Shown here one piece after another: positions 7,773 through 15,207 of a DNA stretch of 64,000 nt. This DNA comes from Pedococcus sp031456495. Lineage in GTDB: Bacteria; Actinomycetota; Actinomycetes; Actinomycetales; Dermatophilaceae. Made by a program: the position numbers and the translations under genes. Numbering within the stretch: the stretch's first letter is position 1; every line of letters begins with the position of its first letter. Location: NCBI RefSeq assembly GCF_031456495.1, contig NZ_JAVDUW010000001.1, positions 248,001-312,000 on the forward strand, given 5' to 3'. The notes under the pieces were generated by a model that worked only from the letters and a program-made list of their open reading frames with translations, was not told where the DNA came from and searched no databases.

Positions 7773-8912
7773 ATGCCCGCTCTCCCCCCTGCCGCCACCG
7801 ACCTCCTCGCGGCGGCCGACCCCGCCGCCTCCGGCCCCTCCGTGGCCAGTCCCCTGCTGTGGGGCGTCACCCTCGCCGCCGTGCTCGCGCTCGTGGTGCT
7901 CGACTTCCTGCTGACCCGGCGCCCGCACCGGGTCTCGATGCGCGAGGCCGTCGGGTGGTCCGCCTTCTACGTCGCCCTGCCCCTGGCGTTCGGCGCCTGG
8001 ATCTGGAGCCGGTTCGGGGGCCAGACCGGGCTGGAGTACTACACCGGCTACCTCGTCGAGAAGTCGCTGTCCGTCGACAACCTCTTCGTCTTCATGCTCG
8101 TCCTCGCCGGCTTCGCGGTACCCCGTGAGCTGCAGCAGCGGGTCCTGCTCATCGGCGTCGTCGGGGCGCTCGTGCTCCGCGGCGTGTTCATCGCGCTCGG
8201 GGCCCAGATGCTGGCCCACTTCGACTGGACGTTCCTGCTGTTCGGGCTGGTCCTGCTCGCCACGGGCGTCAAGCTGCTCCGGGACGCCCTGCGCGGGTCC
8301 GGCCACGACGTCGACGCCGCCAACCTGCGCAGCGTGCGCCTGCTGCGCCGGTTCCTGCCCGTCACCGACACCTACGAGGGCCCGCGGATGACCGTGCGCC
8401 GCGACGGCCGCCGGGCCCTCACCCCGCTCGCCCTGGTCACCGTGGCGATCCTCGGCACCGACATCGTCTTCGCGATCGACTCGGTGCCCGCCGTCTACGG
8501 CATCACCGGAGACCCGTACCTCGTCTTCGCCACCAACGCGTTCGCCCTCCTCGGTCTGAGGGCCCTCTACTTCGTGCTCGAGGGCGCCCTGTCCAAGCTG
8601 GTCCACCTCGGCTACGGGCTCGCCGCGATCCTCGGGTTCATCGGGGTCAAGCTCGTCCTGCACTGGGCCCACGGGACGTGGCCGGCCGTCCCGGTCGTGC
8701 CGACGCTGGCCTCCCTGGGCGTCATCGTGGGCGTCCTGGCGTTGGTCACCGTGACCAGCCTGGTCGCCTCCCGGCGCGCCCAGGACGGGCACGGGGTGGC
8801 AGACGGGGTCGATGGCTCAGGCGAGACCGAGGACGCAGGCGTGGCGGTGAGCGCGGGCGGGGTCAGGGCCGAAGGGGCCGACCCCACCGCGGAGTGCCAG
8901 CCCCGGTCCTGA
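7773..8912 (+). CDS. TerC/Alx-family integral membrane protein, probable Mn2+ exporter
   Basis: 379 residues with about eight or nine membrane helices. The TerC family motifs are clear: L-E-Y-Y-T-G-Y-L-V-E-K-S-L-S-V-D-N-L-F-V-F in the third helix region and G-T-D-I-V-F-A-I-D-S-V-P-A, both with conserved acidic residues used for metal transport. A hydrophilic Gly/Ala/Glu-rich tail of about 45 residues ends the protein. Family members export Mn2+ in several bacteria, and the riboswitch directly upstream supports that role. The ATG at 7773 has GAGGA 5 nt away, inside the switching hairpin. The gene lies against the direction of the Clp genes. Confidence 0.85.
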   Translation: MPALPPAATDLLAAADPAASGPSVASPLLWGVTLAAVLALVVLDFLLTRRPHRVSMREAVGWSAFYVALPLAFGAWIWSRFGGQTGLEYYTGYLVEKSLSVDNLFVFMLVLAGFAVPRELQQRVLLIGVVGALVLRGVFIALGAQMLAHFDWTFLLFGLVLLATGVKLLRDALRGSGHDVDAANLRSVRLLRRFLPVTDTYEGPRMTVRRDGRRALTPLALVTVAILGTDIVFAIDSVPAVYGITGDPYLVFATNAFALLGLRALYFVLEGALSKLVHLGYGLAAILGFIGVKLVLHWAHGTWPAVPVVPTLASLGVIVGVLALVTVTSLVASRRAQDGHGVADGVDGSGETEDAGVAVSAGGVRAEGADPTAECQPRS

Positions 8913-8975
8913 CCCGTCGGGGCCGCGCCCACCCGGCGCGGCCCCGGACCACGCGTGACGCCCGTGGCCGGCGAC

Positions 8976-9117
8976 GCCGAAGTCCCAGACCTCGGCGCAC
9001 CCAGGGCCTTGGGATGCCGAAGTCCCAAACTTCGGCATAACCCAGGGTCTTGGGATGCCGAAGTCCCAGACCTCGGCGCATCCAGGGTCTTGGGATGCCG
9101 AAGTCCCAGACCTCGGC
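8976..9117. repeat. 3.5-copy tandem array of a 40-41 bp palindromic unit
   Basis: Units begin at 8976, 9016, 9057 and 9097. Each opens with a 21-nt near-palindrome: GCCGAAGT, five bases, then ACTTCGGC (perfect in unit 2, ACCTCGGC in the others). A 19-20 nt linker containing CCCAGGGTCTTGGG follows. In RNA read leftward the single mismatch becomes a G-U pair, so all four stems can form. It lies between convergent terC and a small leftward frame. Confidence 0.9.
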
Positions 9118-9118
9118 G

Positions 9119-9427
9119 TCAACGCGCCCCGTGGAGGACGTCCGGGCCGAGCGCGTCGACCTCGAGGTCGAACCGCAGCCACACCGGGTTGCGGTCGGCC
9201 TGACGACCGGCGCCGACGACGCCCTGCCCCAGGTGGTCGCCGCCCGTCGACTTGCCCTGACGGCGGGCCGCGGTGAGGTGACGGCCCACAAGGGCCTCCC
9301 GGATCTCACCGGGCGCGTGCGGGCGGCACTGCCACGTGTCGCGGTCGTCGACGTCGGCGATCCGTCGCCCGGACGCGGTCGCCTCGACGACCGCGCGGCC
9401 ACTCTCCGCCGCGGGCAGGTCCGGCAC
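9119..9427 (-). CDS. hypothetical protein, possibly a remnant
   Basis: A 102-residue frame from GTG at 9427 with almost uniformly G/C third positions and ordinary actinobacterial codons, so it may be, or may have been, translated. It has no signal peptide or membrane helix, and I recognise no domain. The C-terminal half (W-L-R-F-D-L-E-V-D-A-L) looks globular. It ends 2 bp from the repeat array. It could be the surviving tail of a gene disrupted when the terC/repeat segment came between clpP2 and clpX. An unexpressed frame is equally possible. Confidence 0.35.
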   Translation of the reverse strand: MPDLPAAESGRAVVEATASGRRIADVDDRDTWQCRPHAPGEIREALVGRHLTAARRQGKSTGGDHLGQGVVGAGRQADRNPVWLRFDLEVDALGPDVLHGAR

Positions 9428-9496
9428 CCCGACAGTCCCGGTGCCGGGCCGCGGCTCCGCTCGCCGGCCACGGCGTCAACCCGGCCCCGGACATGC

Positions 9497-9531
9497 GTAT
9501 GCCGCCCGCTCGAGGTGAGCGGGCGGCATAC
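9497..9531. terminator. clpP2 terminator built from an inverted GTATGCCG pair
   Basis: A perfect 15-bp stem (GTATGCCGCCCGCTC and complement) with a 5-nt loop, 18 bp after the clpP2 stop (leftward). Both outer arms are copies of the dispersed octamer. No U tract. Confidence 0.8.
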
Positions 9532-9548
9532 CGGCCGTGCGTGAGGCG

Positions 9549-10226
9549 TCAGTCCTCGAAGGACGCCTTGCGGGAGGCGAGCACCTCGTCGATGAGGCCG
9601 TACTCCTTGGCCTCGGCAGCGGACAGGATCTTGTCGCGCTCGATGTCGCTGCGGACCTGCTCCACGGTGCGACCCGAGTGCTCGGCCCAGGTCTCCTCGA
9701 GCCAGCTGCGCATGCGCAGCACCTCGTTGGCCTGGATCTCGATGTCGGACGCCTGGCCGTAGTCGCCACCGGCGAGCGCCGGCTGGTGAATGAGGATCCG
9801 GCTGTTCGGGAGGGCGAACCGCTTGCCCTTGGCACCCGCCGACAGCAGCACCGCGGCAGCCGAGGCGGCCTGGCCCACGACGAACGTCTGCACGTCGGGG
9901 CGGATGTACTGCATGGTGTCGTAGATCGCGGTCATGGCCGTGAACGAGCCACCGGGGCTGTTGATGTACATGAGGATGTCGCGGTCGGGGTCCTGCGACT
10001 CCAGCACGATCAGCTGGGCGATGACGTCGTCGGCGGACGCGTCGTCGACCTGCACGCCGAGGAAGATGATGCGGTCCTCGAAGAGCTTCGTGTAGGGGTC
10101 GAGCCGCTTCATGCCGTAGGAGGTGCGCTCCTCGAACTGCGGCAGGATGTAGCGGCTGGACGGACCCGGGACGTGCAGGCCGCCCGAGGCGGCACCGTGC
10201 ATGCGGGGGTTGATGTTCGCGTTCAC
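9549..10226 (-). CDS. clpP2: ATP-dependent Clp protease proteolytic subunit ClpP2
   Basis: A 225-residue serine peptidase of the ClpP family. The catalytic Ser lies in G-Q-A-A-S-A-A-A-V-L-L, His in I-L-I-H-Q-P, Asp in I-E-R-D-K-I-L-S. Compared with ClpP1 it has the longer N-terminal extension (about 35 residues before F-E-D-R-I-I-F-L-G) typical of actinobacterial ClpP2. The GTG at 10226 follows GAGGA at a spacing of 6 nt. It starts 8 bp after clpP1, so both form one unit and presumably a mixed ClpP1P2 tetradecamer fed by ClpX or ClpC. Confidence 0.95.
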   Translation of the reverse strand: MNANINPRMHGAASGGLHVPGPSSRYILPQFEERTSYGMKRLDPYTKLFEDRIIFLGVQVDDASADDVIAQLIVLESQDPDRDILMYINSPGGSFTAMTAIYDTMQYIRPDVQTFVVGQAASAAAVLLSAGAKGKRFALPNSRILIHQPALAGGDYGQASDIEIQANEVLRMRSWLEETWAEHSGRTVEQVRSDIERDKILSAAEAKEYGLIDEVLASRKASFED

Positions 10227-10234
10227 GTCGTTCC

Positions 10235-10888
10235 TCACTTGTCCCCGGTGACGGGGTTGTCGTCGTCGCTGCCACGGCGGCCGCCGGCCTGCGAGGCGCT
10301 GCTGAACACGTGGTCGACGAAGCCGTACGCCTTGGCTTCCTCGGCGCTGAACCAGCGGTCGCGGTCGGAGTCCTTCTCGATCTGCTCGAGGGGCTGCCCG
10401 GTGTGCTCGGCGATGAGCTCGGCCATCTGCTTCTTCACGAAGAGCATCTGCTCGGCCTGGATCTTGATGTCCGAGGCGGTGCCGCCGATGCCACCCGACG
10501 GCTGGTGCATCATCACGCGGGCGTGCGGGGTGGCGTACCGCTTGCCCTTGGTGCCCGCGGACAGCAGGAACTGGCCCATCGAGGCCGCCATGCCCATCGC
10601 CACGGTCGCGACGTCGTTGGGGATCCACTTCATCGTGTCGTAGATCGCCATGCCCGCCGAGATCGAGCCGCCGGGGCTGTTGATGTAGAGCCAGATGTCC
10701 TTGCCCGGGTCCTCGGCCGCCAGGAGCAGCAGCTGGGCACAGATCGCGTTCGCGTTGTCGTCGCGAACGTCGGAGCCGAGGAAGATGATCCGCTCCTTGA
10801 GCAGACGGTTGTAGATGTGGTCGTCCAGACCACCCTGCGGCCGCTCGTCCTGAGCGACGATCTCACTACTGGTCACGCTCGTCTCCAT
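10235..10888 (-). CDS. clpP1: ATP-dependent Clp protease proteolytic subunit ClpP1
   Basis: A 217-residue ClpP. The active-site Ser is in G-M-A-A-S-M-G-Q-F-L-L, His in M-M-H-Q-P-S-G-G, Asp in S-D-R-D-R-W-F-S. The Y-I-N-S-P-G-G-S segment and the handle helix are intact. A GTG directly before the ATG (10891) is an alternative start; the ATG is preferred as the family start. The leader is short: a TAGGGT -10 lies at 10916-10921 (leftward) and a ClgR-like box about 50 bp further upstream. In most actinobacteria tig lies directly upstream; here 4.3 kb of unrelated genes intervenes. Confidence 0.95.
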   Translation of the reverse strand: METSVTSSEIVAQDERPQGGLDDHIYNRLLKERIIFLGSDVRDDNANAICAQLLLLAAEDPGKDIWLYINSPGGSISAGMAIYDTMKWIPNDVATVAMGMAASMGQFLLSAGTKGKRYATPHARVMMHQPSGGIGGTASDIKIQAEQMLFVKKQMAELIAEHTGQPLEQIEKDSDRDRWFSAEEAKAYGFVDHVFSSASQAGGRRGSDDDNPVTGDK

Positions 10889-10915
10889 CACTCGCCGGTG
10901 TTGAACCTGTCGATG

Positions 10916-10977
10916 ACCCTAACGTGGCCCCCTTGCCACACAGTCCCCGAATCCCCCCGTGTTCGCCCTGAGCGCAG
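10916..10977 (-). promoter_or_regulatory. clpP1P2 promoter with ClgR-like box
   Basis: Read leftward, CGCTCAGGGCG (10964-10974) followed by AAC fits the CGCYNANRGCG core of the actinobacterial Clp-gene regulator ClgR. The TAGGGT -10 is at 10916-10921. Between them GTGGC and GCCAC form an inverted repeat (10924-10939). The box lies inside the 3' end of the UbiA-like gene. Confidence 0.5.
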
Positions 10978-11983
10978 AGGGCTCAAGGAGCGGGCCGGCA
11001 CCGGCCGCGGTGGACCTGCTCCCCCGCGAGGGCCCGTGGTCGACCATCTGCGCCGCCTGGCCGAGGGTGAGCACGACGACCCCGGCTGCGAGCAGGTCCG
11101 TCACGAGCGGCCGGGTGCCGGCGGCGCTCCCTGCGAGGGGAGCCAGCAGCACGAGGACCGTGCCGCGGCCGACCACCGCCAGCGCCGACACGACCCACTC
11201 CTCGCGGCGGTGCCCGGGGTCCGAGGCAAGGACCCGGAGCAGGTGCACGGCCGCGACCGTCGCGAGCAGGGTGCCGACGACGGTGGTCGGGGTGCGGTGG
11301 GGCGAGAGAAGGAGGGCCAGCACCGAGGCTGCCACCCAGCAGGCCGCGCTGAACCGGCAGGTCGCCACCCGGCCGTGTCGCACGAGGAAGGTGCGCTTGC
11401 CGAACAGCGTGTCTCCGCGGACGTCGCGGAAGTCCTTCAGGACGATCCGGCCCACGAAGCCGACGTAGAGCGCGCCGAGGAACGGCAGGTCGGTGGGTCG
11501 CACCGCGCCGCGGGCGGCGAGGACGCCGAGCAGGTACGGCACCGCGACGTACAGGGCGGGCAGGGTGAGCGACGCGACGGCACCCCGCTCGGCGAGCCGC
11601 ACCGGACCGGCCGAGTATGCCGTGCTGACGGCGAGGCCCGCCGCCGCCACGACCAGCGCCGCCGGTCCCAGGACCGCTGCCGCCGCCAGGGTGGCGACGA
11701 GGGCGACCGCGGCCACCGTCCGCAGCTGGGCTCGGTGGGCGCGTCCGCCGGCCAGCACCCGTCGTGCGTCGTCGGGCAGGTTGACGGCGTCGATGCGGGC
11801 GTCGGCGAGGTCGTTGACGACGGCCGACCACACGAGGAAGGGCAGCAGCACCAGGACCGCGCGGAGCAGGGCCCACGACGAGGCGGAGCCGGCGACGCCC
11901 AGGCCGCACGCGGCATACAGCACGAGCAGCAGGAGGACCGGAGGTCGCAGCATCGCCCACGCGATGCGCGCGTACGCCCTCAC
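10919..11983 (-). CDS. UbiA-family prenyltransferase-like membrane protein
   Basis: 354 residues with about eight or nine membrane helices. The two Asp-rich prenyl-diphosphate motifs of the UbiA superfamily are present: N-D-L-A-D-A-R-I-D in the first cytoplasmic loop and D-F-R-D-V-R-G-D in the second. Members attach prenyl chains to aromatic or other acceptors, as in quinone, haem or lipid synthesis; the acceptor is not identifiable here. GTG start at 11983 with GGGAG upstream, overlapping the stop of a 53-codon gene as GTGA. The tail after the last helix (G-P-S-R-G-S-R-S) is probably cytoplasmic. It may be functionally tied to the adjacent transporter. Confidence 0.8.
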   Translation of the reverse strand: MRAYARIAWAMLRPPVLLLLVLYAACGLGVAGSASSWALLRAVLVLLPFLVWSAVVNDLADARIDAVNLPDDARRVLAGGRAHRAQLRTVAAVALVATLAAAAVLGPAALVVAAAGLAVSTAYSAGPVRLAERGAVASLTLPALYVAVPYLLGVLAARGAVRPTDLPFLGALYVGFVGRIVLKDFRDVRGDTLFGKRTFLVRHGRVATCRFSAACWVAASVLALLLSPHRTPTTVVGTLLATVAAVHLLRVLASDPGHRREEWVVSALAVVGRGTVLVLLAPLAGSAAGTRPLVTDLLAAGVVVLTLGQAAQMVDHGPSRGSRSTAAGAGPLLEPSALRANTGGFGDCVARGPR

Positions 11984-12141
11984 TTGTTGCTCCCGTAGGA
12001 GCCCATGGCCACCACGATGAACACCAGGAAGCCGAACCAGACCAGTCCGGCGACGACGGCGGCGGCGACCACCGCCAGGGCGACGATGGTGAGGATGCGG
12101 CCCCAGGAGGTGGGGCGGGGCCTGTCGAGGGGTTCGTCCAT
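11980..12141 (-). CDS. 53-residue single-pass membrane protein
   Basis: Begins M-D-E-P-L-D-R-P-R-P and carries one strongly hydrophobic helix of about 28 residues from the segment I-L-T-I-V-A-L-A, ending G-S-Y-G-S-N-K. Its stop overlaps the GTG of the UbiA-like gene (GTGA), strong evidence for translation and coupling. No family is recognised. It is probably a small partner of the membrane enzyme downstream. Confidence 0.7.
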   Translation of the reverse strand: MDEPLDRPRPTSWGRILTIVALAVVAAAVVAGLVWFGFLVFIVVAMGSYGSNK

Positions 12142-12185
12142 GGGCGGACGCTAGGGGCCCGGCGCAGGCCCCCGCGTCCGCCGCG

Positions 12186-13433
12186 CTACTCAGTTCCGGC
12201 GGGTTCGGGGGCACCCGGTACGAGCGTGCCGCTCTCCCGCGTGGCGGGGATGACGAGCATCGCGAGGAAGACCACGGCGGTGACGACGAGCAGCGCCTTG
12301 AGGACGGTGAAGTGGTCGCCGAGGAAGCCCAGCAGCGGCGGGCCGCCGATGAAGGCGGTGTACCCGATCGTCGCGACGACGGACATGCGCGCGCCCGCGC
12401 GGGCGGGGTCGTCGGCCGAGGCGCTCATCCCCACCGGGAAGCCGAGGGAGGCACCCACGCCCCAGACGGCGGTGCCGAGGTAGGCGACCACCGGGTTGCC
12501 GAAGATCACCATGAGCGAGCCGACCGCCGCGAGGGCGAACGTCGCGCGCAGGACCGGCACCCGGCCGTAGCGGTCCAGCAAGCCGGTGCCCAGGATGCGG
12601 CCCACCGTCATGAAGCTGAGGAAGACCGCGAAGGCGAGCACCCCCGCCCACGCCGGCAGGCCGTGGCCCTCAACGAAGCCGACCGCGATCCAGTCGTTGG
12701 CCGTGCCCTCGGTGAAGGCGGCGGCCAGGACCACCATGCCGACCATCAGGGTCCGCGGCTCGAGCCACGCGGAACGCGGCTTCGCCGTCGCCGGCACGGC
12801 GGCGTCTGCCTGCTCGTCGTCGCCGGTGGCCTGCTCCTCGACCGCGCGGGGCAGGAAGGCGCGCACGCCCCACCAGCCCAGGACCGCGGAGACGGCCAGC
12901 GCCCCGAGGAAGTGCGGGACCAGCGACACACCGGCCCACGACATCAGGGAGCCGACCAGCGCCGCGACCACGGTGCCACCGGAGAAGGCGGCGTGGAAGT
13001 GCGGCATGACGTTGCGACCCAGGAGCCGCTCCACGGCGGCACCCTCGAGGTTCATCGCGACGTCCCACAGGCCCACGCCCATGCCGAGCAGGAAGAGCCC
13101 GGCGGCCATCAGGGGCCGGGAGCGGGCCACGTCGACGGCCAGCCCCACGCAGACGAGCCCGACCGCCGAGACGACCATTCCGGCCACCACCGTGCGGGAG
13201 GCGCCGATCCGGTCGGCGACCCGGCCGGCGAAGGGCAGGGCCAGCACCGAGCCGCACGAGGCGGCGAACAGCGTGAGGCCGAGCTGTCCGGCGCTGAGGC
13301 CGAGCTCGGCCTTGCTGTCGGCGATGCGGGAGGCGAAGGAGGAGAACACGACGCCGGCGAGGGCGAAGACGACGAAGACGGCGTTGCGGGCGGTGCGCAC
13401 CCGCGTCAGGTCGGGGGCGAGGGTCTGGGTCAC
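12186..13433 (-). CDS. MFS transporter under LacI-type control
   Basis: A 415-residue major facilitator with 12 predicted helices and a central hydrophilic loop (about residues 205-225, rich in Glu, Asp and Ala). The G-R-V-A-D-R-I-G-A-S-R loop between helices 2 and 3 is the MFS signature, echoed by D-R-Y-G-R-V-P in the second half. It resembles FucP/YbjJ-like permeases, so a sugar or related small solute is possible, but the substrate is not determinable. It is divergent from lacI across 83 bp holding two operators, and probably starts at the GTG at 13433. Confidence 0.85.
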   Translation of the reverse strand: MTQTLAPDLTRVRTARNAVFVVFALAGVVFSSFASRIADSKAELGLSAGQLGLTLFAASCGSVLALPFAGRVADRIGASRTVVAGMVVSAVGLVCVGLAVDVARSRPLMAAGLFLLGMGVGLWDVAMNLEGAAVERLLGRNVMPHFHAAFSGGTVVAALVGSLMSWAGVSLVPHFLGALAVSAVLGWWGVRAFLPRAVEEQATGDDEQADAAVPATAKPRSAWLEPRTLMVGMVVLAAAFTEGTANDWIAVGFVEGHGLPAWAGVLAFAVFLSFMTVGRILGTGLLDRYGRVPVLRATFALAAVGSLMVIFGNPVVAYLGTAVWGVGASLGFPVGMSASADDPARAGARMSVVATIGYTAFIGGPPLLGFLGDHFTVLKALLVVTAVVFLAMLVIPATRESGTLVPGAPEPAGTE

Positions 13434-13475
13434 GGAAAGCTTCTCGGGAGGTCGGTACGGGCTGGAGACGGGAGG

Positions 13476-13504
13476 TCGAATCGTTTCGATCGAATCGATT
13501 CGAT
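13476..13504. promoter_or_regulatory. paired LacI-family operators
   Basis: GAATCGTTTC (13478-13487) and GAATCGATTC (13492-13501) lie 14 bp apart. The second sits in a perfect 16-nt palindrome, ATCGAATCGATTCGAT (13489-13504). A central CG is usual for LacI-type sites. The pair overlaps the -35 region of lacI and lies upstream of the divergent MFS gene. Confidence 0.75.
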
Positions 13505-13516
13505 AGTCTGTCCTGC

Positions 13517-14611
13517 ATGGCCGGTCCCCGTCAACCTCGCGTCACCCTGCGCGCCGTCGCCGACGCCGCCGGGGTGAGCACCTCGACCGCGTCGCTGGCC
13601 TTCAGCGGCAAGGGCCCGGTCGCCCCCGGGACGGTCGAGCGCGTGCTGGCGGCCGCCGCCGCGCTCGGGTACACCGGCCCGGACCCGCTCGCCTCCTCGC
13701 TGCGCCAGGGACGCTCCGGCGTCGTCGGGGTGGTCGTGGAGGGCCGGCTCGGGCACGCGTTCCGCGACCCGTTCGCCGTGTCGGTGCTCGACGGCCTGTC
13801 CCAGGTGCTCGACGAGGTGCCCGCCGGGATGCTGCTCATCGCCCAGCCCGCCGGCGACCCCGACCGCGCCATCGCCCACCTCGGCTCCGCGGCGCTCGAC
13901 GCCGTCGTGTTCTCGCTGTGCGGGCCGGACACCAACCCCGCCGTGGACCACCTCGCCGCACGCGGCATCCCGATGATCGGCGACGGCGCCCCGGCCGACC
14001 CGCGGGTGGTCAACCTCTCCCTGGACAACCGTGGCGCGGGCGCCGAGGTCGCCCGGCTCGTCCGCGACCTCGGGCACCGTCGGGTCGCGCACCTGCTCAT
14101 GCCGCTCGGACCCCACGCCGCCACGGGCCCGACGACGCTCGAGGAGGTCGACACCGCGGTCTTCGTCGACACCCGCGACCGCGCCCTGGGGTTCGCCGAC
14201 GTGTTCGGTCCGGACATGCCCCTCGTGCAGACGGCCCTGCCGGACGTCGAGCAGGCAGCGCTGGCCGTCCGCCCGCTGCTCGAGCTGCCGGAGGGCCGGC
14301 GCCCCACGGCCGTCGTGGCACAGTCCGACCTGCTGGCCCTCGGGGCGATCCGGGCCGCCGGGGACCTCGGCCTGCGCGTGCCCGAGGACCTCAGCGTGAC
14401 GGGGTTCGACGGCGTGGACCTCCCCTGGTTCGACGGCGTGCTCACCACGGTCGACCAGCAGGGCGAGGCCAAGGGCCGCCGTCTGGGGGCCATGGTGCGC
14501 GCCCTGCTCGACGACCGGCAGCCGGAGGCGGCCGTCCACCCCACCACCCTGCGGGTGGGCACGACGACCGCTCCCCCGACAGACGCGTCCCGGCAGCCCC
14601 CCGGCTCCTAG
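13517..14611 (+). CDS. LacI-family transcriptional regulator
   Basis: 364 residues. The N-terminal HTH is T-L-R-A-V-A-D-A-A-G-V-S-T-S-T-A-S-L-A-F-S, at about residues 10-30. A hinge helix follows (P-L-A-S-S-L-R-Q-G-R), then a periplasmic-binding-like ligand domain ending with the L-S-V-T-G-F-D-G-V-D strand. TAGTCT (13504-13509) lies 7 nt before the ATG, so the mRNA is probably leaderless. It most likely represses itself and the divergent MFS transporter through the two GAATCGNTTC palindromes. The effector is unknown. Confidence 0.9.
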   Translation: MAGPRQPRVTLRAVADAAGVSTSTASLAFSGKGPVAPGTVERVLAAAAALGYTGPDPLASSLRQGRSGVVGVVVEGRLGHAFRDPFAVSVLDGLSQVLDEVPAGMLLIAQPAGDPDRAIAHLGSAALDAVVFSLCGPDTNPAVDHLAARGIPMIGDGAPADPRVVNLSLDNRGAGAEVARLVRDLGHRRVAHLLMPLGPHAATGPTTLEEVDTAVFVDTRDRALGFADVFGPDMPLVQTALPDVEQAALAVRPLLELPEGRRPTAVVAQSDLLALGAIRAAGDLGLRVPEDLSVTGFDGVDLPWFDGVLTTVDQQGEAKGRRLGAMVRALLDDRQPEAAVHPTTLRVGTTTAPPTDASRQPPGS

Positions 14612-14626
14612 ACGACCGTCGGCGTC

Positions 14627-15082
14627 CTAGGACCGGGTCCCGGTGGCCCCTGCGCCGTTGACGACGCCGTCCCCCACGGCGCCCGGCTGCTCCGGGGCCG
14701 CCGCCATCGGCGGCTCGGCCACGAGCTGCAGCGTCACGTAGCTGCCGCGCTCGTCGACCGTGAAGGCGCCCTCGAACTCCATGATGCTGTCGGTGCACAC
14801 CACGGTGTGCGCCTCCCAGCGGGCGTCCACGACCGCGGTCGCCCACACCCGCTCCATGCCCATCCCCGCTTCCCAGGGCAGCACGTCCTCGGCGCACCGG
14901 CAGACACCGATGACGAGCCGGTCGACGTCGTCGGTCCGGCCGAGCTCGACCTCGGCGAAGAGGCCGCTGTCCTCCAGTGCCGTCTCGACGGTGCGCTTGA
15001 GTGCCCGGGCGTGCTGGGACTCCGCCGGGTGGGCGTTCTCCTGCACTGCCAGACGCAGCTTGTGAAAGGCCGCTTGGTCCAT
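14627..15082 (-). CDS. hypothetical protein
   Basis: A 151-residue soluble protein with no signal peptide or membrane segment. The N-terminal third is helical (H-K-L-R-L-A-V-Q-E-N-A-H-P-A). The middle has a beta-rich stretch with a C-R-C-A-E-D motif, and the C-terminus is Ala/Gly/Pro-rich and probably disordered. I do not recognise the family. It lies downstream of the tig terminator and ends 15 bp from the convergent lacI gene, with no apparent co-transcribed partner. Confidence 0.65.
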   Translation of the reverse strand: MDQAAFHKLRLAVQENAHPAESQHARALKRTVETALEDSGLFAEVELGRTDDVDRLVIGVCRCAEDVLPWEAGMGMERVWATAVVDARWEAHTVVCTDSIMEFEGAFTVDERGSYVTLQLVAEPPMAAAPEQPGAVGDGVVNGAGATGTRS

Positions 15083-15127
15083 GGCTCATGGTCCTGTGGG
15101 CAGGCCGCGGCAGCCATCACGCAGATG

Positions 15128-15166
15128 ACGTATGCCGTGCACCCGCGTCGGGTGCACGGCATACGT
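15128..15166. terminator. tig terminator built from an inverted GTATGCCG pair
   Basis: A 17-bp perfect stem (ACGTATGCCGTGCACCC and complement) with a 5-nt loop, 41 bp beyond the tig stop. As at 9497-9531, both arms contain the dispersed octamer. Confidence 0.8.
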
Positions 15167-15207
15167 TTGCGTGCGGTTGGCGCCCCGGTCAGGGGCGACG
15201 GGCCTCG

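Noticed and set aside
8976..9117. CRISPR array
   Set aside because: The 40-bp period is nearly all repeat; linkers are also conserved, there are no unique spacers and no cas genes.
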